A stretch of 64,000 nt of DNA from Callaeas wilsoni (lineage: Eukaryota > Chordata > Aves > Passeriformes > Callaeidae), in the NCBI GenBank assembly GCA_013398955.1, contig VWPU01012722.1:1-64000 (forward strand), written 5' to 3'. The position numbers and the translations under genes were made by a program. Below, piece by piece: positions 12,901 through 23,464 of this stretch. The notes beneath the pieces were generated by a model. That model did no database searches. It saw only the letters and a list, made by a program, of their open reading frames with translations, and was not told the origin of the DNA. Position 1 is the stretch's first letter; each line of letters starts with the position of its first letter.

Positions 12901-14039
12901 GTAAAAAATCCCATCACTAATATCAGCAAGAATTTTCCTGTTTCATTTTGCACAGAATCAGAGCAGACAATGTATGTTCTGCGCACATTTTCGCAACAAA
13001 CAGTTACTTTCACATAAACTGTAGAGCTGAATGGGAACAGGTCACAGTTTGAAAGACGTTTATTTACATTTGTGAACAGGCCCACTTAAAGTAGTGTAGG
13101 GATGTTTTGCTTTTAAACATTAAATTAGTTAAGGAAAATCTGTCACAGTAAAGGAATTCAAGGTTCAGTTTCGAACGGACTGTATTTTTGTCACTGTTCT
13201 TGCTTCTCATCTTCTTATGGCACCACTGCAAATATCTAGTTCTTCCAGTAATATTTTTGTCTCCTCTTAAAATGAGTTTCCACACTTACCTAATTTTGTA
13301 TGGCATGAGCAAGAAGTGTCTAAGGCTTGGAGCAGTACATCATTTATAATACTCCTGCTAATTGAAGAAATGTGGGCCAGATCTAAATAGTATGTCAACT
13401 TCAGCAGTTTCGGGAAAATGATATGTCAGATATCATTACACTCACAGGATACAGTAGAAGGAAATAGGCAGTAATCAATATGCTGTATCATTGAGTTGGA
13501 GTTGACTTCTTCTTGGCAATGAAGCATTAGTGTGTGTCGACATACCAGCTCAAAAATGCTCAGAAAGCCTATTAGCTTTACATGAAACCTAGGATAATCC
13601 ACAAGTAATACAAATACATTCAGTTAGGTTGTATTCAGATTGTCTCTTTTCATTTACTTACTTGTGAACTGAGAGGGTTTTGCAACAATGTTTTCCAAAC
13701 TGAAATGGTAAGAGTAGTGCAGGTTGACATCAGTCAGTGTTCAAGACTTTATCAAATAAATACAGGTTCATAACCTCGCTATCCCAAACTATATTTCTGC
13801 TCCACCACAGCAGCCACTAAATTATTCCCAGCTAAACTCCCTTTCACCATGAATCATCTTGCTAATGAGGCATGCCTACTCGCAAATCCCAAAACCAGGC
13901 CCCCCTGCTGTGGAGAGCTAACACCCCATCAGCTCTCATACCCCATGTCTAGCACTGTATAATCTGTGCTATGTGCCATGCATATTATGTGCATGCAGCC
14001 ACCCTTCATCACAGCTAATGCTACCAGGGCTTGGTTTGA
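9961..14039. other. Unique DNA, no gene seen
   Basis: No recognisable gene or transposon. The longest open frame is 10432-10872 (+), without known domains, and overlapping frames on the other strand are equally long, which argues for chance. Short A-runs occur near 10160 and 12460. Confidence 0.6.
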
Positions 14040-14300
14040 TTGGCTCAGATGGATGAAGCAAAGCAGCAGCTGGGAGGAGCTATTTGATTAATAATAAATA
14101 GATACAAAGATTTATGATTAGCATGGAACATCTTAATGATTTACCATAGCAATGAAACCAATAGGCTGATATTCCAATCTGATTTCTACAAATTTGTATA
14201 ATCCTCAGGGTAAAACAATTTAATGTGCTGTCTCTTTTATAGTTACAAAAGGCCTTTCATATGATCAATTATACATAAGAGTATAATAAATGTAACTTTC
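14040..14300. promoter_or_regulatory. Candidate conserved noncoding element
   Basis: The stretch combines an E-box CAGCTG (14067-14072), TTGATTAATAATAAAT (14084-14099), ACAAAGA (HMG-type) near 14104 and an ACCAATAGG CCAAT-type site near 14157, all within about 120 bp and without repeats or open frames. Mixed bHLH, homeodomain, HMG and CCAAT motifs suggest an enhancer. Conservation is not shown. Confidence 0.3.
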
Positions 14301-16702
14301 TTCATACTAATCACATCTAACTTAAACTCTCTTGTCGGTCTTTGGAGTGTATGTAGCATTCCCCATAAAGTTTTTAGTCTCAGCTCTTAGCAAAAGTTAA
14401 TATACCCAGAACTTCCAAATAAATCATCAGTACAAGGGTCTTCACACTAGTAAAACTGTTCAGACAATGCAGTTTATTAGCAAAGCACTCCCTCCTTCCA
14501 GTCAAGCCCCTTGTTTAACACAGTGAACTTGCTGCTTCATATCAGGGGGTTGTCTGGAGGTTATGGTGCTGAATCTTCAAAGTTTTGATAAGAAGTATTG
14601 TATCAATGTCATGACTCAGGGCAATGCAAAAGTAGCATAAAGATAACATAGTAGTAATATTTTGCCTAGTAGATAGATCACAACTAGGAAATGGAACTGC
14701 ATGAACACATGCAGGCAAAGAGTCTCAAAAGCCATGTGGTTTATTAAAAGTTTTGAGACAGAATTACCACCTAATGTAATTTCGGTTTCTAATTTCCGTA
14801 GAATTGCAATTCATAAAAAGAAAACTGCATGAAGTCCTTCATATGAAAGCAAAAGAGAGAGGCAGAGACAGAACGAGGGTGTTCACCTCATATGCACATT
14901 GAAAAATAATCTTTAAGTTAAGTACAGGGGACTATGTTGAAGATGACAGCAGACACCAAGAGCAATAGAAAGAGATTGTGGAAAAAGTCTTCCTACTGTG
15001 TTCTAGTTACCTGTTTTGGCACATACAATGTTCTGCACGATGCACAGCCACAGTATGAAATGTGTATTCATTCATGATCAGACATCCACAGAATATTCGA
15101 TGGATGAAGGGTTAGTTGAAAAGCAGCTGAGACTACCTGAGCAGGTGAAAAAGAGTAAAGAAATATGTGTTTGAAGGCTGGAAAGAGGAGACTTGGCACA
15201 TGGCTGCAGGTTCCTATACTGAGAGAGAGAACTCTATAAGAAATATTTCTCATAGGGCATTAGAAACCTACAAAATTTTGGCTAAGTGCTAAGACTTTGG
15301 GACCTTCCTTGAAACCAGGTACTGCAAATGTCTCAGACTTTTGATCTGATAAAGAATAACCTTTGTTCTATGAAATTCTTTTTCACTTCTGGGTGGAGGG
15401 AATGAGAGATAGATGTAATCTGTTACATCTCATGAAGAGATCCTTCATGAACAAGACTTTGGGATCTGTGTGCAAAAACACATACATCAAAAGAACATCC
15501 ATGTCTGTGATGCAATTAATGTCTCTGAAGAAAAATGCAACTAAATAAATCCAAATCAATTTGGAGGTTGTTCTTTTTTTCTCTCTCTGTCTTTTTGAAA
15601 GCTGACAGATTTAGGTTCTCCCTTTTAACCACAGGTGCCAAAACTTTCTATTTTCCAAGTGAAAATTCCACTTCTGCCATGTTCACCAGACTTTAGGAAT
15701 TGTCACTTTAAGAATCCTCCTCCTTAGTGTTAAAGACTCTTAACAAAATCAAAGTTACTCGACTAACAGAAATAACATTGAGTTAATTGCCTATCATACG
15801 GTTTTGTAGTATCTGCATGCACTGTCATTGGTGTACTGTTGTGAGTTGACCTGGCTTTTGAAAATATTGCCCTTAAAGTCTGGCACGTTTTTAGAACCAG
15901 GCTGTCAGTGAAGGAAAAATGAACTGGAACATCATAATCTGCTTCAACCATAGTAAAGAGAGAGACATCTGGTAGGCCACTTGGCAGTCAGCCAGCAACG
16001 AAGACTTGAATTAAAATGATGAACATGTTCTCAGGAGTCTGCCTCTGAACTGAAGAAGTTATAAGTCTCGGCTGCTTCTTGGAAGTTGGCTGTAAGTGGT
16101 GGCAGTGGGCCCTTCATCCTCACGCTGTGCCATGTGGTTTTTGACGTTGCATGGGCCATAAAACCACCATCTTAAATACACCTGTAGAGGGTCAGAAATG
16201 AAACAAAAACTGAGTTAGAGGAGTAAGAATGGAACAGTTTCACATTTCCTAGAGCTAGATAGAAACTAGGACAACCTCCTATGTCTAATGGAATTGCTCT
16301 AACTTCCCAGTCAGGCTGGAAAAGCACCCTGAGGTCCTCCATCGCTGATCTTACAGGTGTCCTAGATAAGCCTATGATTTTCCTGGGAAATAAAGAGTTC
16401 TGAGATTTCTGACTATAAAAGCCAGAGCAGCCTATTTTACCTCCCAACATATATCACCAGCTCCTACTGTCTTGGGTGTCTAACAAAGGGACAGGAATTG
16501 TGCTGGCCATCACTTCCCCGAAGAATTGCTAAAATAGAAATCAATGCCCCAGCTGCAAGCCCTTTCAGGAACAAAGCTGTGAGGAAGGAAAGCTGTATCA
16601 GGTGACAATAGACCGTAGCAGATTTCTGTTATTTTGGTTTCAAAGCAAATTCGTAGCTGTGATTTGGCTTATGGTCAGCAAGTGAATGAAATTCCAACAG
16701 CG

Positions 16703-16726
16703 GTGGCATCCAGATCTGGATGCCAC
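16703..16726. repeat. Perfect 24-bp palindrome (no spacer)
   Basis: The left arm GTGGCATCCAGA is followed directly by its exact reverse complement, centred on AGATCT. Symmetry stops abruptly on both sides (G at 16702, T at 16727). A 24-bp perfect palindrome is expected well under once in 64 kb of random DNA. It could be a dimeric protein-binding site, a cruciform-forming site or a small inverted duplication made during break repair. Confidence 0.9.
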
Positions 16727-17354
16727 TAACTCAGCCCAGTTCTAACCAAATGTGCTGCTAGAGAAGATTCTCATCAGCCCATCTGCAGTTAAAAAAAAAA
16801 AGTAGTAAAATGCATTCTGTAGCCCAATTTTGGAATTTAAAGTAGCAGTGGTTATCCAGTAGATGTGCTGTATTTAAACAAGAGGTTGGACACAGCAAAA
16901 TGTGTCACCTAATGAGGCAGCACAGAAGTTCCTACATAAGATCATTTAAATTTGTAACGGTAATTGCTTTATGGCATTGTGAGGTCATTACGGTTTGAGA
17001 TAAGATGGCCAAACTGTTGCAGGGAATATCTTTAGAGACCCTCTTACAAAGCCATTACAAGGCAGTATTACACACACAACGTGATTTCAAAGCATGACTT
17101 TGGAGAAGGCCTCACTACAGTGCTCTTATGGTAAAATCACATTGTGAGACTACAATAGGAAATAAGACTGCAGTGCAAGTCTGTGGAGATTAGACTCAAT
17201 TATGATGTCAAAACAAATTGAAACAATGTCAATGCAAGTTATACCGTTAAGGTTGAAACTTAAACCTAGGAAAGCAAGGAAATTCTGCATTAAACCTGCC
17301 ACATTACCTTTAAATCACACCCTTGTGCTAAGGTGTTGCAGCAGGTAGGGACCG

Positions 17355-17394
17355 CAGCTCTAGGTATTGTGTCTCAGCTCTAGGTATTGTTACG
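17355..17394. repeat. 20-bp tandem duplication
   Basis: CAGCTCTAGGTATTGT occurs at 17355-17370 and again at 17375-17390, with a 20-bp period and near-identical spacers. This is a simple recent-looking duplication, probably replication slippage. Confidence 0.85.
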
Positions 17395-18459
17395 TACTAC
17401 AGATGATCTCTGTACAAAACTGTTGCAGTTTCATTGTACCAATGTTTAAGTGATTAACCTAAAGCATTTAAGCTATAACTGAAGGTTCTACAAAACTCAG
17501 GGTTCTAGAGAGAACTCCAAGTTAACAGCTGATACTTCGCTGGGTGTGTTGAGTCCAGATGTAAAGGCCTGGATCCCTTGGAAAAAAAAAATTGAACCAT
17601 TTAGGCACTCTGAGATGGAATAGTTGTTTCCAATGCCCCTGGGGTTTTATTAACAGGAATACCCAGAGCAGCCCAGGTTTTGTCAAAATATACTGGGGTA
17701 TGCTCCTTCTCCTGACAGCTTACAGCCTGGCTTGAAATAGGAGGTAAAGAGTATAACAGAACACTGATTTTTGCAATGTGTTTTCTAAGAAAAGACCACC
17801 ACTGAGAGAAATGTAAGCATGTACTGGGGCCTGCCTGGGTGCAATGAGCTGTGGGAGGTTGAACCAAAGAAAATATCTTAAAATCATCCACATTGGTTAA
17901 TTCAAGGAAGGCCCCCAATCAACACACAAGCTCTCCGCTTCATCTTTGCTCTTTTTGGTTATTGGAACTACGGAAGCGTAAATGATGGTGGCCTGCAGAT
18001 GCAGCTGATGGAAGCTGGCTGATCCCCAGTGACTTCAGTGGGGTCGCATCCATTTTTGTCGGCTGTGGCCTGGCCCATAAAACCTGTGTATGGCTTCCTA
18101 GAGAGTGTATCAGCTGACAGGGAGCCGATAGTCTGCACGTGGACTTTTCTTCCCAGCAGCTGTATGAAACACTTCGGGCCGACTCTGCAGGGCTCCCACA
18201 GACAGTTTATTCCTTCAGTTTTGTTTGTCTTGTGCTTGGTAACATCTGAGCCCTGTTCTGAGATCTAGCCCCAAACCAATGCAAACCCCAACTCAGCTCC
18301 TTCCAGATCAGCTAATTTTGTAATTTCAAGTTTCATTTGGTGTCCATACATCTGTAAGCCTTGGATGAGCTTGTCTCAGGTTGAAGGGATGGTAACTGAA
18401 CCTCCTTGGTTTCTGCTAAAGGATTTTCACACAGCTTTAAGTATGTATTCACTATATTG

Positions 18460-18710
18460 GTTTCTCTAAGTCTGATTCTTTCTGTCTTTTTATATTGGTG
18501 CCATCCACTGTGCTAATTATACCAGCATCACCATCTGCATATTGATATCATTAATTAGTATAAAGAGTCACTCCTCTAAAATACATGGCAGTGTCTCTCT
18601 GACTCATTTGCCATGAGGGTAATATAAGTGAAGTACAACACCATAATATACCATATTTAGCCCTGAGCTGTAATCATCTTTATTAATTGCTTAATGTAGC
18701 AATGCCTACT
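18460..18710. promoter_or_regulatory. Candidate conserved noncoding element
   Basis: Homeodomain cores are unusually dense: CTAATTA (18513-18519), CATTAATTAG (18549-18558) and TTATTAATTGCTTAATG (near 18680-18695). An E-box CATCTG lies at 18532-18537 and an octamer-like CTGCATATTG overlaps its end. No open frame or repeat is present. I judge this the most enhancer-like stretch in the window. Orthologous alignment would be needed to confirm it. Confidence 0.4.
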
Positions 18711-19080
18711 GCAGGAAGTGCCATCCTGCAAGGTCCTGCTTAGCTCCTCAGAGGTGCCAAGGGTCCACAGTTCCCCAAAAAATCACATGTGAGGACAGAC
18801 ACTCAGGATCTTTGAGGGACAACTCTGAATTTTGCCAGCTGAGGCCATTAGTACGGTCTACGGCCCTCAATAAAGACAGCTCACAATAAGTGTGGATGCA
18901 TATGCTGGGAAGGTCTGCAGCCAACAGCTAAGGACCAGCTCATCACAGAACATCCCCAAAGTCCCAACAGAGAAAGTGAGCATTGGAATAAACAAACACC
19001 CACCTGGCACCTCCAAATACTTGTGGAAAATATTTGGGCCTGGTTTGTACTCTCAGTGAAAGCCCATGTTATTCTCAAGA

Positions 19081-19340
19081 TCAAAATAAGGAGGCAGTGA
19101 AAGGGAAAGAGAGACACATAGTTTGGAGTGAAAAATAAAGGATGTAAGAAAGAGTGGAGAAAAGCAAAAGTAACTACAAGGCAGAGGAGGAGAAGACTCA
19201 GACACCACAGCAAGGGGCCCAAGAAAAACTCAGCAGGATGTGAGGTGTCAGAGACACCATGGGAAGGGCAAGAGCAAGACTAAGAAACAGTAGGAGAGAA
19301 CAAGGCTTAGAGGCAACAAAGAGCAAGTGGAGGAGAGAAA
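19081..19340. other. Purine-rich (GA-skewed) block
   Basis: The + strand is strongly A/G-biased for about 260 bp, with runs such as GGAGGAGAAGA and GGAGAGAGAAAG-type motifs. The skew depletes stops on the minus strand and so creates spurious minus-strand frames at 18881-19222 and 19248-19430, whose translations are low-complexity Leu/Ser/Phe. Confidence 0.6.
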
Positions 19341-19430
19341 GTAGGAACAAGATGGTGAAAATGTTCTATCTTCAAAAGTAAACTCAAAGATACAACTGAA
19401 ATACCTTCCCAAGATTAAAAAAAGGGGCAC

Positions 19431-22400
19431 CAGTGCTGGTTTTCAGTAGATTCTTTCAAAGTAGCATTGCTGGGAAGTACCAAGCACTTCAAAAGACAAT
19501 TTAATTGCCTATCACTGATGAATTAGTGCTCAAAAGAAATGTTCCTTAATGTTTTCTCATGGCTCTGTCAGTCAGTGGTCAGTTGAGGAGCTTGTGCTGC
19601 TGAACACGTTCAGCTATGCAAAGGCAGGCTGACTGTAACAAAAATGATCACTATATGGCTAAATATAACTGTTTCTGCTAGATAATTTGATGACAACTGG
19701 AAAGATATTCCTTAAGTGGATGTCATAGACAATGCAGATCTTACAGTATCACGGACCTCATTGCCAAGACCCATCCACTTGGCTCACTAGAAAGCCAAGT
19801 TTACGCTGGGACCCTAAAATTAATGATCTGTCCAAACTAAAATAAAGTTTTAGTTATCCACCGGTTTTGGGCTGCACACAGAGATCATGCCAAAGAGCCA
19901 CAGTGTGGAGACCAGCAAGGCTTAGTTCTCCCATCCTGGTCTTGGCATGTTCCCCAAAGCCACAGCCAAAACACTCTAGAACTCTTACTGACTTGAGCTG
20001 ACAGCTTGATCAAACAAGGCTCAGATTGAACCTGAGAAAGCTAGAGGCATGTTTAGGCTTCTGTATATTCATTTATACACCAAATCTGTGTTTGTACCCT
20101 TGGTAGTGTCAAGGCATATTTAATGTTCGCTGAAAAGCCTGAACTATGACCTTTAGTGTCTATAATCACTTCCCTGAGGAACTGACTTTTATTTGATTGA
20201 CTTACAGGTAGTCAAATGGACACCTCTCTGACCCATTCGAGAGGATGGTCAGGTGAGTTAAAGGTGATTGAAAATTCACTTTTCCAGACACTCAAAGAGC
20301 TTGATGACTCAGGTCGTTAACAAGAGCCGCAACAGAGCCCCAGCTTTGCACATGGTCACTGTTGTGAGACAGCGTTACTCCCACTGACATTGTTCAGCTC
20401 ACTCTTTCTTCTGGTGCAGAAACAGCAGGTTCCCTTGCGCACAGGATAAACTGCTCTGGGCTCTGTACTAAAGCCTGCAACATGGCAAGGTGGCTGCTGG
20501 TGATAGGGGAGGTGGCCTGGCAGCACAGGCATGCTGACAGCAAGGTGCTTCCTGTGCTGGGGCAGGGGATGGAGGGGAGATGTGCAGAATTACAGCACAA
20601 GGAGAAGCCGTGTTAGTAAAAAGTGGGCAGGAGCAGGCAAGTCTCAGTAGACCACTTGGAGATCCATCCTTATATGTCTTCTACCATTTTACTTAAGGTA
20701 CCATTAATATGGAATAAAATATATCTCCAAAGTGAAGGATTGCCTCTAAAACAGTACCATTGTTAATGTTTCTATTATTGATCTGCACCCAGCTGTTGTG
20801 TGTGCATCTGTGGAGCTGCTCGCTGTTTCAGTTGCTGCAGACAGCATTTGCTGTTGGCAAGTTATGAACTCACACGCTTTAAGCAGCACTAATTTGAAGT
20901 GAATGCCTTATAAATAATCCACGCAAACAATCTTTGGCATTAATACACGTTTAGTGATACTAAACCCGAGCAGATAAAGTTCACAGTGGTTCAAGAAGAA
21001 GACCTAGATCATTTGTGGCCTTTAAATCCCCAATGGGCTTTAACAGTAGAGAGAAGAGAGAGGCCATGTTCTTCATGCCACCTTCAATTACATTTCCTCC
21101 CCTGTTTATTTTTCTTCTCCTTCCTCCCCCAGTGAAAATATTCACTCTAGTTTTACAGGGAGGTGAGTGGAAAATGAGGAAACTTTTTAGAACAGTCTTT
21201 TCATGTGTTCTCAAGGCTGGACTGGGCTGGATAACTGGAGGCAGTCAAAATAAACATGAATTTAGGCTGATGCATTTAATCAGAAAATATGGCTTAGGTT
21301 ATAATTACACTGCTCAGGCACATAATTAATGGGTCTAAAAAATACAGGTGTACAGTACTGACTGAAAGACCTCTGTGGAGTACAAAGAGCATCGTGATTT
21401 TTGAGATTGAGGGCTCAAGTGTTCTGTGTTTTCATTTGAACAGCTGTGTAAAGTGTTTGCAGTGCAACCAGTCCTCCTCCCACTTCCAAACTGACTAACT
21501 TTTGGGTTTTGCTGTGAATTCAAAGTTTGGACCTTCCTTACCAAATATGTCACAAACCTTTGACGGAGTGTCAGTCAGGTTATGGTCTTGCATCCAAATG
21601 ATGATTTTGAAGAGTTCTGATGCAAAACCACATCATAAATGTGTGTAAATATATACAAATACATATATTTGTATGTGTGCATGTATGCATATACATGTAT
21701 ATATTTTAACTCAGCTGAGAGTGGAGAATTTAGGTTCATTTGAGCACAAAGCTCTGAGCAGAATATGGGACACACAGTCCCACATGGGTTGAAACAGAAG
21801 CCAATCTTTGTGAAATAAAACTGCTTATTTGCACATACCTCTGCTTGTTTGGGTTCTTCTGCCTATCCCTCCAAAACTAGTAAAGGTTCTCATATTTGTG
21901 GAGTAAAGGAGCATTATCCTGTTTTGGAAACTGCATCCTACTGTACTTGGTGGCACTTTTGCTGTTGACCTCAATGATAGAGCTGAGAGAATTTGCAATG
22001 AATAATTAATCTGATGAATTTAGCCTACTTTTCTGCCTGCAGAATATCTGAGGGCAGATTGCACTGTCTGCAAACATATTTATTTGAAATTACTTAATAC
22101 ACTTCCTTAGACTGTGAATTTGTCAAGACTGATTGTCTGGGAGTATCGGTACTGAGCAGCATCCTTGCAGTCTTTGTTCCACACAAGTGCTACAAGAGCA
22201 GCCCACCACGGATGGAGGTGTCAGAAATGTGAGGTGCTATTCAGGTAGGACAGCAATCACAGTCCTGTGCAAATTGTGCTCAGTCAAGCAAGGTGCAACT
22301 TGTTAGTTTTGTTGGTTGGCTGCATTTTCAGAAATTTCACAGAAAATAAAGTTGTATTTGTGTTTCTGAACTTCAAAGTGCAGACAAGTCAAACTTTCCA

Positions 22401-23152
22401 GTCAGACGTTTAGAGACTGGAGTAAGACTTTAGTCTTGTTTGGAGGGACGCTACATTTTCTTCATTGCTTTTCTTTCTCTCTCTCTCTGTTTTCCATTTT
22501 CCTTTACAAACACTTAAAATTACTTTTACTCAGTGTACTTCTGGTTTATCACCAGTTACTCCTTGTCATTGATTTATTATTCTGTCCTCTTTGCATTGAC
22601 CAAGAAAATGCGTGGCAGAGTTGGCCACTTCCCTCTTATTGGCCAAAGTGAAATTTTCTCAGATATCAGTGCTGTGGAAGGTTGTGGGAAATCTTTATTT
22701 ACATTACTTAGTTTGTAAACATCTTCTACAACCTGGTTTATTCATTCTCAACCATTTCCCTGCTTTTGACCTCTTTTTCCATGGTGTCCAAATCTTCCTG
22801 TAACCTAGTGTTTCAGGTTATGAGCATTCCTTAACAAGGATCAGGGTGCCTGGGAGCAAAGCACTGGTGGGTGGCCTTTCATGGCCCAATTAGTTTGACA
22901 TGTCCTGCATGACCTTTGCGCCTTGGAATGTGCTTGAAAATGTTGCTGCCCCGCCATCTGGGACTGTTGTATGAACACTGCAGGAAATGCAGCCTGCATG
23001 TAGGGTTGCTGAGCAGCTTTGGGCTGGCACCCAGCACCAGCAGGGCAGCTGTGTTTGCCCTGATTCTAGGAGGGGTTTTCAGTAAAGAGGTGGCACCTAT
23101 TGACAGTTCCCAGTCGCCTCTTCTGCCTCAGCCTTTTCACACTTAAATCACC
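19431..23152. other. Unique DNA, no gene seen
   Basis: No gene, RNA or transposon recognised. Contains an alternating pyrimidine-purine tract (21670-21704) and a short CT run (22473-22489). Stretches near 20870-20960 are rich in AT-core sites, but less so than the listed candidates. Confidence 0.6.
21670..21704. repeat. 35-bp alternating pyrimidine-purine tract (TG/TA rich)
   Basis: Every base from 21670 to 21704 alternates pyrimidine and purine, mostly TA and TG/CA steps (GTATGTGTGCATGTATGC...). The preceding 40 bp are also ATAC/ATAT-rich. The high TA content makes it a DNA-unwinding or cruciform-prone tract more than a strong Z-DNA former. Confidence 0.75.
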
Positions 23153-23464
23153 CTGATGGAGAGAGACCATTAGCAAAGGCATGTAATGACAGGACGAGGG
23201 GCGATGGGCTCAAACTGAAGGAGAAAAGCCTTCAATTAGATAAGAGGGAAGGAATTCTTTATTGTGAGGGTGGTGAGGCACTAGAACAGGTTGCCCAGAG
23301 AAGTTGTGGTTGCGCAGTCCCTGGAACTGTTCAAGGCCAGGTTGGATGGAACTCTCAGCAATTTGGTCTAGTGAAAGGCGTTCCTGGCCATGGCAGAGGG
23401 GTTGGCACTAGGTCATCCTTAAGGTCGCTTCCAATCCAAGCCATTCTCTGATTCATTCTGTGAA
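23153..23464 (+). mobile_element. CR1 LINE, 5'-truncated 3' end
   Basis: About 310 bp match the well-known 3' end of avian CR1 elements: a GACAGGACGAGGGGCGATGG-type segment, then GTGAGGGTGGTGAGGCAC, GTTGCCCAGAGAAG, a GTTCAAGGCCAGGTTGGATGG segment and a terminal CCATTCTCTGATTCATTCTG resembling the ATTCTATG octamers. CR1 is a non-LTR retrotransposon that usually inserts as short 3' fragments without a poly-A tail. This copy holds only the last codons of ORF2 and the 3' UTR. Its ORF2 tail is frameshifted and point-mutated, so it is a dead fossil. It lies on the + strand, like the other two clear CR1 copies. No target-site duplication is evident. Confidence 0.93.

Larger units (their letters stand above)
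14301..18459. other. Unique DNA with a 24-bp palindrome, no gene seen
   Basis: No coding exon or transposon is recognised. Notable local structures are the perfect palindrome at 16703-16726 and a 20-bp tandem duplication at 17355-17394, listed separately. Open frames here are at most 105 codons and unremarkable. Confidence 0.6.

Noticed and set aside
18881..19430. Two minus-strand frames with hydrophobic Leu/Ser/Phe-rich translations that look like membrane proteins
   Set aside because: The purine-rich + strand makes the complement pyrimidine-rich, which yields Leu/Ser/Phe codons and few stops by composition alone.
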